Shown piece after piece: positions 6,097-10,573 of a stretch of 10,573 nucleotides of DNA. This DNA comes from an uncultured Actinomycetes bacterium (GTDB lineage Bacteria; Actinomycetota; Actinomycetes; Mycobacteriales; Mycobacteriaceae): the NCBI GenBank assembly GCA_903911165.1, contig CAIWCQ010000371.1, positions 1 through 10,573 of the forward strand, written 5' to 3'. The position numbers were made by a program, and so were the translations under genes. The first letter of the stretch is position 1, and each line of letters opens with the position of its first letter. The notes under the pieces are model-generated. The model was not told the DNA's origin. It saw nothing but the letters and a program-made list of their open reading frames with translations, and did not search any database.

Positions 6097-7128
6097 CTAC
6101 GCGGCGGCCAGTGGCAATCGCACCTCGAAGCGGGCACCGGAGGTGAGGTTGTGTGCGGACAGTGTTCCTCGGTGGGCCCTGACCAGGCCGGCGGCGATCG
6201 CCAGGCCGAGTCCGGAACCGCTGGGCAATGACGAATCCGACCGGGGCACACGGTGATTGGATCCCCGGTAGGCGATGTCGAACACCCTCGGTAGGTCCGC
6301 GGCGTCGATGCCGACACCGGTGTCGTCGACTCGGGCCCACGCTCCGTTGTCGTCGGCGCCGACCGCCAGTGTCACCGACCCGCCGGCCGGAGTGTGGGCG
6401 ATCGCATTGGCCACCAGATTGGAGAGCACCCGCACCAGCGCACGGTCACTGCCGATCACCCGGACCGGTATGTCGGGCAGGTCGACCCGCAACGCCACTC
6501 CCGCGCGATCGGCGGCAATGCGGTGGGTGGTCAGCACGTCGTCGACAACCTCGTCGAGTGCCACCCGGTCGTAGGGTGCGGTCACCGCGCCGGCATTGAT
6601 CTTCGCCATCTCAAACAGGTCGTCGACCATCTCGGAAAGCCGGATGGTTTCCTGCTCGATGTTCTTCGCCTGGGTGCGCACTTCGTCCTTGCCCACCACA
6701 CCGTCGGCGATCGCCTCTGCAAGAGCCCGGATACCGGCCAGTGGCGTCCGCAGGTCGTGGCTGACGAAGGCCACCAACTGCCGGCGGGACTGCTCGGCCA
6801 TCCGCTCAGCGTCTTGAATTTCCTTCTCCCACACCGTTCGCCGGGCCTGATAGCGGGCCAGCATCACCGCGGCCGGCAGTGTGACAACAGCCACGATCAC
6901 CAGTACCACCGCGATCGCCTTGAACGTGCTGCCCACCATGAACTGACTTGCCAGGAACACCCCGGCGAAGGTCGCCAGGGTAGGGATGAGCACCAATGCG
7001 ACCATGCTCACCGTCAGCGACCACGAACGAGCCAGCCGAATGATCAGCCCACCGATGATCACCACCGGCAGCGAACCGCCCAGCGCCAGCAGGGCGACTT
7101 CGGTCAGATCACCCGGTAGCAAGGTCAC
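6097..7128 (-). CDS. Two-component sensor histidine kinase
   Basis: A 343-residue membrane histidine kinase, the partner of the response regulator just upstream. Three membrane segments lie at about residues 10-32, 38-61 and 69-92, with only short loops between, so there is no sizeable outer sensor domain. A short basic linker, with no obvious HAMP domain, leads to the H-box [10 protein letters not shown] with the phosphorylated H124. The ATP-binding domain shows the N-box [11 protein letters not shown] (N237, N241), the G1 box DDTGVGI (about 268-274), an F-box-like [10 protein letters not shown] and the G2 box GSGLGLAIA (about 304-312). All catalytic motifs look intact. The GTG at 7128 overlaps the end of the regulator gene by 20 bp; a GTG at 7143 is an alternative, and the longer frame to 7245 is an out-of-frame copy of the regulator. 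The signal is unknown; membrane sensing or an accessory partner are possibilities. Confidence 0.93.
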   Translation of the reverse strand: MTLLPGDLTEVALLALGGSLPVVIIGGLIIRLARSWSLTVSMVALVLIPTLATFAGVFLASQFMVGSTFKAIAVVLVIVAVVTLPAAVMLARYQARRTVWEKEIQDAERMAEQSRRQLVAFVSHDLRTPLAGIRALAEAIADGVVGKDEVRTQAKNIEQETIRLSEMVDDLFEMAKINAGAVTAPYDRVALDEVVDDVLTTHRIAADRAGVALRVDLPDIPVRVIGSDRALVRVLSNLVANAIAHTPAGGSVTLAVGADDNGAWARVDDTGVGIDAADLPRVFDIAYRGSNHRVPRSDSSLPSGSGLGLAIAAGLVRAHRGTLSAHNLTSGARFEVRLPLAAA

Positions 7129-7816
7129 CGCCGCCGGCGTCACCCCGCCACAGGTAGCCGCGGCCCCAGACGGTCTGCACGCGATGGTGTTCGCCGAGTT
7201 TGGACCGCAACCGCTTGACGTGAACGGTGACGGTCGACAGGTCACCGAAATCCCAGTTCCACACTCGCTTGAGTAATTCCTCGCGGGAGAACACGGTGTC
7301 GGTGTGGGTCATGAAGAACAGCAGCAGGTCGAATTCCCGGTTGGTCAGGCCGACAGACTGGCCGGCAACGGTGACCGCGCGTGCCGCGGTGGAGACGGTG
7401 AGTTCGCCGACGCTGATCTCCAACGGCACCGCCGAGGGCGGTGCCGGTGTGCGGCGCAGCACCGAACGCACTCGCAGGGCCAACTCCCGTGGGCTGAACG
7501 GCTTGGTCAGATAGTCGTCGGCGCCGGCCTCCAGTCCCGCGATGCGGTCGTCCTCCTCGCTGAGTGCGGTCAGCAGAATCACCGGCACGGTGTAGTCGCC
7601 GCCCTGGCGCAACGTCCGGCACAGCGAGAGCCCGTTCGGGCCCGGCATCATCACGTCGAGCACGGCGACGTCGATCCGCTCGGTGCTCAGAACCCGCAGC
7701 GCCTCGTTGCCGTCGCCGACGACCCGAACCTCCAGGCCGTCTCGTTCGAGGTACCGGCGCACGACGTCACGCACCACCGCGTCATCGTCGGCGATCAGAA
7801 CCCGGGACGGCAACAT
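7109..7816 (-). CDS. OmpR/PhoB-family response regulator
   Basis: A 235-residue DNA-binding response regulator. The receiver domain (about residues 4-115) has the acidic pocket D10-D12, the phosphorylated D54 in VLDVMMPG, T83 and K105 in TKPF. The winged-helix domain (about residues 130-228) shows [25 protein letters not shown], the recognition helix [13 protein letters not shown] and GRGYLW, which together define the OmpR/PhoB class. It is first in the operon with the kinase, and the reading frames overlap. The ATG at 7816 is supported by a TAGGCT -10 box six bases upstream, giving a leaderless mRNA. The promoter lies in a 21-bp tandem repeat with more repeated motifs further upstream, so autoregulation is likely. 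I do not recognise it as one of the well-studied mycobacterial regulators (PhoP, RegX3, MprA, MtrA, PrrA, DosR). Confidence 0.95.
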   Translation of the reverse strand: MLPSRVLIADDDAVVRDVVRRYLERDGLEVRVVGDGNEALRVLSTERIDVAVLDVMMPGPNGLSLCRTLRQGGDYTVPVILLTALSEEDDRIAGLEAGADDYLTKPFSPRELALRVRSVLRRTPAPPSAVPLEISVGELTVSTAARAVTVAGQSVGLTNREFDLLLFFMTHTDTVFSREELLKRVWNWDFGDLSTVTVHVKRLRSKLGEHHRVQTVWGRGYLWRGDAGGGDLATG

Positions 7817-7856
7817 TAGAGGAGCCTAGTGGTGAATCAGAGGCGCCCAGTGGTGA
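7815..7856 (-). repeat. 21-bp tandem repeat carrying the response-regulator promoter
   Basis: Read on the minus strand, two adjacent 21-bp units (7856-7836 and 7835-7815) both begin TCACCACT and share 18 of 21 bases. The downstream unit holds the -10 box TAGGCT and the first two bases of the ATG. The upstream unit has GGGC where the lower has AGGC, so it has lost the -10 box. Upstream, GGTGA-GA-TCACC at 7852-7863 forms a small inverted repeat on the plus strand that includes one TCACC arm. A two-turn spacing suits binding of a dimeric regulator. Confidence 0.75.
7823..7828 (-). promoter_or_regulatory. -10 box for the response-regulator/kinase operon, leaderless
   Basis: Minus-strand TAGGCT, the same hexamer as the DUF1345-menA promoter, is followed by six bases and then the ATG at 7816. 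There is no ribosome binding site, so the mRNA probably begins at the start codon. No convincing -35 box is seen. Confidence 0.6.
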
Positions 7857-7877
7857 GATCACCGGACCTGCTGCGTC

Positions 7878-7921
7878 GTCACTGTTTAGTCACCCCTGTT
7901 TGGTTACTCCCGCGTGGTCAC
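7878..7921. promoter_or_regulatory. Repeated GTNAC motifs upstream of the two-component operon
   Basis: The plus strand has GTCAC at 7878 and 7889, GTTAC at 7903 and GTCAC at 7917, with steps of 11, 14 and 14 bp. The blocks at 7883-7896 and 7897-7910 are themselves a 14-bp tandem repeat (11 of 14 equal, both starting TGTTT). They lie about 60-105 bases upstream of the regulator start and may be binding sites for a regulator. Chance is not excluded. Confidence 0.35.
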
Positions 7922-7971
7922 CGCGTGTGGAAATCGACGCGCTTTTCGGGCACCGCCCGCGCCTGCGCGTT

Positions 7972-9096
7972 TCACCAACCGTAGGCACCCGGACCGGCGC
8001 CGTCGGCGTAGCGTTCGCGCAGCGTCCGTCGGTCGAGTTTGCCACTCGCCAGACGCGGCAGTTCGTCGATGAAGTGCAGTTCGCGCGGCGCGGCGGTTGG
8101 GTCCAGCGACAGCGCGAGGAACTCTCTGACCTCCTCCAGTGTCGGCCATGGCACCGCGGGATCGGCGACCACCGCGGCCACCACCCGTTGGCCGAGGTGG
8201 TCGTCGGCCAACCCGAACACCGCACAGTCCTCGACCGCCCGATGGCGCGACAGCGCCGCCTCGACCGGGCCTGGCATGACCGTCAGACCACCGGTCGTGA
8301 TGGCCTCGTCTGCCCTGCCGAGCACCACCAACAGCCCCGAATCATCCAGTGCTCCACTGTCATCGGTGTGGAACCAGCCCGGTTCGGCGAACGGATCGGG
8401 TTGGGTGGGGTTGCGATACCCCTTGGCGAGGGTGGCACCGCCGACGACGATGCGGCCCGAACCGGTGTCGGTCGGGCCGTCGATCCGCACCCGCACCTCA
8501 TCCAGTGGCACGCCGTCGTAGACGCATCCGCCGGCGGTCTCGGCCGATCCATAGGTGCGCACCACGGTGATGCCGGCCGCGCGAGCGCCGTCGACGATCG
8601 ATGGAGGTGCCGGGCCGCCGCCGATCAGCACCGCGTCCAGTTCGGCCAGTGCCGCCGTCGCCGCCGGGTCGCGCAGAGCCTTCGCCAGTTGATTGGCCAC
8701 CAGTGCGGTGTAGCGGCGCCCGGAGCCGAGTTGGGCCACCGCCGCGGGAAGGTGGCTCACCTCGAATCCCTCGCAGAGGTTGAGTTCCACCGGCACCGTC
8801 CCAGCCAGCACGCTGCGGATCAGCACCTGCATCCCGGCAATGTGGAAGGTCGGCAGCGCCAGCAGCCAGGTACCCGGCCCGCCCAGCCGGTCGTGGGCGG
8901 CTGAGGCGCCGGCGATCAGCGCGGCCGGCGTCAACATCGCCCCCTTGGGTGTGCCCGTGGTGCCGGAGGTGGAAATGACCAGCGCGACGTCGTCATCGAT
9001 GTCCTCGCCGATACGCAAAGACGTTGTCAGCAGGTCGCTTTCGCGCAGATCGCCGGCCGGGACGGGAACCAGTGGACCGTCGCGTCCGTCGAGCAC
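7972..9096 (-). CDS. menE: o-Succinylbenzoate-CoA ligase MenE
   Basis: This AMP-forming acyl-CoA ligase (ANL superfamily) activates o-succinylbenzoate with ATP and CoA in menaquinone synthesis, in the cytoplasm. From the GTG at 9096 it has 374 residues. The adenylate-forming motifs are present in order: STSGTTGTPKG (residues 42-52), the YGSAETAGG motif, TDDSG, GRADEAITTGG and the C-terminal lysine in ASGKLDRRTL (K353). The N-terminal region before the P-loop-like motif is short, as in M. tuberculosis MenE (about 362 residues) and unlike the longer E. coli and Bacillus enzymes. The frame is open for 22 more codons, to 9162, and those residues (ILRALAVP...) look like the mycobacterial MenE N-terminus, but that part has no ATG, GTG or TTG. 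The true start may therefore be the ATC at 9162 or the CTG at 9159, just 2-5 bp after the upstream stop. It follows the DUF3349 gene in one operon. Confidence 0.93.
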   Translation of the reverse strand: MLDGRDGPLVPVPAGDLRESDLLTTSLRIGEDIDDDVALVISTSGTTGTPKGAMLTPAALIAGASAAHDRLGGPGTWLLALPTFHIAGMQVLIRSVLAGTVPVELNLCEGFEVSHLPAAVAQLGSGRRYTALVANQLAKALRDPAATAALAELDAVLIGGGPAPPSIVDGARAAGITVVRTYGSAETAGGCVYDGVPLDEVRVRIDGPTDTGSGRIVVGGATLAKGYRNPTQPDPFAEPGWFHTDDSGALDDSGLLVVLGRADEAITTGGLTVMPGPVEAALSRHRAVEDCAVFGLADDHLGQRVVAAVVADPAVPWPTLEEVREFLALSLDPTAAPRELHFIDELPRLASGKLDRRTLRERYADGAGPGAYGW

Positions 9097-9164
9097 GCCC
9101 TCCAGTGCGGCGAGGAGGGACAGCGCTGACGGCTCCCGTGGAACCGCCAGCGCGCGCAGGATGG

Positions 9165-9467
9165 CTATTCGGCGTCCTCGGTGTCGCGCGGATCGTCCAG
9201 GGGCCAGCCGTGTGCCGCCAGTCTCTCCCGAACCCGGTCGACGTCGGCCGGGGCCGGCAACTCGTTGGTGATCCGCATGATCTCCACGCTGATGTCGGCG
9301 AAGTCCGGTGCCGTCAGATCTTTAAGTTCGTGGGCGATCAGGATCACCTCATCAGTGGTGAGCCGCCGCGCCAGCAAAGCGAGGATCGGCAGGTAGTCGG
9401 TCTCCGGAACTCCGGAGGGGTAGCCCGCGCGCAACCATGACACGACCGAGTTGAGGAACCGGTTCAC
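9165..9467 (-). CDS. DUF3349 protein, Rv0543c-like
   Basis: A 100-residue, probably all-helical cytoplasmic protein of the DUF3349 family. It starts MNRFLNSVVSWLRAGYPSGV, has the LALLARRLTTDEVILIAHEL helix region at about residues 29-48, and ends with LPAPADVDRVRERLAAHGWPLDD, all close to what I recall of M. tuberculosis Rv0543c, the DUF3349 member with a solved structure. No membrane segment or catalytic motif is visible and the function is not known. The GTG at 9467 has a perfect AGGAGG seven bases upstream. In M. tuberculosis the same gene also lies next to menE, so the link is conserved. It is the first gene of the operon, and menE begins 2-71 bp after its stop, depending on which menE start is used. 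Confidence 0.92.
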   Translation of the reverse strand: MNRFLNSVVSWLRAGYPSGVPETDYLPILALLARRLTTDEVILIAHELKDLTAPDFADISVEIMRITNELPAPADVDRVRERLAAHGWPLDDPRDTEDAE

Positions 9468-9474
9468 TGCGTCA

Positions 9475-9480
9475 CCTCCT
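9475..9480 (-). promoter_or_regulatory. Ribosome binding site of the DUF3349 gene
   Basis: Minus-strand AGGAGG is followed by seven bases (TGACGCA) and the GTG at 9467. The perfect match confirms the GTG as the start and shows that this transcript has a leader, unlike the neighbouring pitA. Confidence 0.85.
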
Positions 9481-9517
9481 CGTTAAGGGTGTCCGCAGCC
9501 GCTGGCACACCGGGTTG

Positions 9518-9523
9518 AGATTA
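9518..9523 (-). promoter_or_regulatory. Possible -10 box for the DUF3349-menE operon
   Basis: Minus-strand TAATCT fits TANNNT. Transcription would begin near 9511 and give a leader of about 44 bases that includes the AGGAGG. No clear -35 box is seen, and TTAACG nearer the gene is a weaker alternative. Confidence 0.35.
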
Positions 9524-9585
9524 GTGGTTTCCGTGTTGCGGCGACCGATTTAGCGAATCTGGTCAGGATTCCGGGAATCGGATAC

Positions 9586-9639
9586 GGAGCCGGAACTGAT
9601 AGTGAACGGCAGATGAACAGCTGGGACGTTCCGGTGAAC
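9586..9639 (-). promoter_or_regulatory. PHO-box-like array of 11-bp direct repeats upstream of pitA
   Basis: On the minus strand GTTCATC begins at 9618, GTTCACT at 9607 and GTTCCGG at 9596, exactly 11 bp apart, and a fourth, perfect GTTCACC begins at 9639, 21 bp from the first. Eleven-base direct repeats with a GTTCACC core are the known operator of Streptomyces PhoP, whose mycobacterial counterpart is the phosphate-responsive RegX3. The array lies in the middle of the gap, about 75-128 bases from the start of pitA and a similar distance from the predicted start of the DUF3349-menE transcript. Confidence 0.6.
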
Positions 9640-9700
9640 TTGCTGCTCAACGGCGGATTGGTGATGTGCCAAAGATTGGACTAACGCCGTCGGTCGGACG

Positions 9701-9706
9701 CACAAT
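9701..9706 (+). promoter_or_regulatory. -10 box for pitA, leaderless
   Basis: CACAAT keeps the A and T of the -10 hexamer and is followed by seven bases and the GTG at 9714. No Shine-Dalgarno sequence precedes the GTG. TTGGAC at 9676-9681 is a possible -35 box, but with a long 19-bp spacer. Confidence 0.45.
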
Positions 9707-9713
9707 AACGCCC

Positions 9714-10573
9714 GTGACCACAGAGACGATCATCCTGGTGTTGCTGATAGCAACCGCCCTGGCTTTTGACTTCACCAATGGCTTCCACGACACCGGGAAT
9801 GCGATGGCGACCTCGATCGCCACCGGTGCGCTCAAGCCGAAGACCGCGGTGGTGCTGGCCGGAGTCCTGAACCTGGTCGGCGCCTTCCTCTCGGTCGAGG
9901 TCGCCATCACGGTCACAACGAACGTTTTGAAGATCCAGAGCAAAGAGACGGGGCAGTTGCTCCCCGGTATCGACGGGTCGATGGGCCTGACCATCATCTT
10001 CGCCGGCCTCATCGGCGGCATCCTGTGGAACCTGCTCACCTGGCTGTTCGGCATCCCGTCGAGTTCCTCGCACGCCCTGTTCGGCGGCCTCATCGGCGCC
10101 GGCCTGGCCGCACTGGGCACCGCGGGCATCAACTGGTCCGGCGTCACCGAGAAGGTGCTCATCCCCGCTGTGGCCGCGCCGATCATCGCCGGCCTGGTCG
10201 CCGCCTGCGGCACCTGGCTGGTCTACCGGATCACCCGCAGAGTTCTGGCCAAGCGCCGAGAGACAGGCTTCCGCTGGGGCCAGATCGCCACCGCTTCGCT
10301 GGTCGCACTCGCCCACGGCACCAACGACGCGCAGAAGACCATGGGCGTGATCGCACTGGCGCTCATCACCACGGGCCACCTGACCGGAGACGTCAAGAAC
10401 GACGGCCTGCCGATGTGGGTCATCGCCAATTGTGCGCTGGCCATCGGCCTGGGCACCTATCTCGGTGGCTGGCGCGTGATCCGCACCCTGGGCAAGGGTT
10501 TGGTGGAGATCGAGTCACCGCAGGGCTTGGCCGCCGAAGCGTCCTCGGCCGCGATCATCCTCAGCTCCAGTGC
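9714..10573 (+). CDS. pitA: Inorganic phosphate transporter PitA, N-terminal part
   Basis: The first 286 residues of a PiT-family low-affinity phosphate carrier; the frame is still open at the window edge, and about 420 residues are expected. PiT proteins move metal-phosphate with protons or cations across the cytoplasmic membrane. Both halves of the internal duplication show the family signature: FDFTNGFHDTGNAMATS at residues 18-34 (N22, D26) and AHGTNDAQKTMG at residues 200-211 (N204, D205). The GIPSSSSHALFGG loop is also typical. Hydrophobic segments are visible near residues 5-17, 44-62, 90-110, 118-138, 150-172, 190-200, 206-220 and 230-250. The GTG at 9714 is used because the conserved N-terminus begins here and the -10 box is seven bases upstream. 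In M. tuberculosis pitA (Rv0545c) points the same way as menE; here it is divergent, with a PHO-box-like array between. Confidence 0.94.
   Translation, partial: MTTETIILVLLIATALAFDFTNGFHDTGNAMATSIATGALKPKTAVVLAGVLNLVGAFLSVEVAITVTTNVLKIQSKETGQLLPGIDGSMGLTIIFAGLIGGILWNLLTWLFGIPSSSSHALFGGLIGAGLAALGTAGINWSGVTEKVLIPAVAAPIIAGLVAACGTWLVYRITRRVLAKRRETGFRWGQIATASLVALAHGTNDAQKTMGVIALALITTGHLTGDVKNDGLPMWVIANCALAIGLGTYLGGWRVIRTLGKGLVEIESPQGLAAEASSAAIILSSS

Noticed and set aside
7129..7245. A longer N-terminus for the histidine kinase
   Set aside because: The added residues copy the response-regulator gene in another frame and lack a membrane segment or family similarity.
7947..7959. A CGGGC-ACC-GCCCG hairpin after menE as a terminator
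   Set aside because: The stem is only 5 bp and on the menE strand is followed by AAAA, not a T-run, so it does not fit an intrinsic terminator.
9613..9684. A 23-codon open frame (MNSWDVPVNLLLNGG...) upstream of pitA
   Set aside because: It has no ribosome binding site, lies partly on the PHO-box-like repeats, and resembles nothing I know. A leader peptide is not excluded but not supported.

Overview
The window is GC-rich, tightly packed DNA that reads as a chromosomal segment of a mycobacterium (Mycobacterium or Mycolicibacterium, species not resolved). The support is a mycolic-acid-type cyclopropane synthase or methyltransferase, resB-ccsB next to small DUF4229-type proteins, menA, a DUF3349-menE pair, a mycobacterial PitA, GTG starts, and several promoters with TANNNT-like -10 boxes placed 6-7 bp from the start codon (leaderless transcription). 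The gene set resembles the Rv0528-Rv0545c neighbourhood of M. tuberculosis as I recall it, but reordered and with other genes between.

Layout. 1-1976 (+): the 3' part of resB and complete ccsB, the System II cytochrome c haem-ligation pair, overlapping by ATGA. 1990-2151 (-): a 53-residue single-pass membrane protein. 2201-2530 (+): a DUF4229 membrane protein, divergent from the small gene across 49 bp that holds both promoters. 2538-4033 (-): a DUF1345 membrane protein followed by menA, overlapping by TGATG. 4073-6090 (+): a nitronate-monooxygenase-like flavoprotein followed by a mycolate cyclopropane-synthase-like methyltransferase; this operon diverges from the DUF1345-menA operon and both look leaderless. 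6097-7816 (-): a two-component system, regulator first, kinase second. 7972-9467 (-): DUF3349 protein and menE. 9714-end (+): pitA, truncated by the window edge.

How the genes fit together. ResB and CcsB mature the cytochrome c proteins, and MenA and MenE make the menaquinone that feeds them, so much of the window serves the respiratory chain. The flavoprotein-methyltransferase pair is probably lipid-related. The two-component system has an unknown signal. Between the menE operon and pitA sits a row of 11-bp-spaced GTTCAC-like repeats that looks like a PHO box, so phosphate control of pitA, and perhaps of the menE side, is plausible.

I found no RNA gene, insertion sequence, prophage, CRISPR array or defence island. 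I see no wholly new system. The points most worth a second look are the PHO-box-like array, two sets of interlocked divergent promoters, a 21-bp tandem repeat that carries the response-regulator promoter, menE without an ordinary start codon at its apparent N-terminus, and a tandem duplication that separated two convergent stop codons. No gap between genes exceeds 300 bases.
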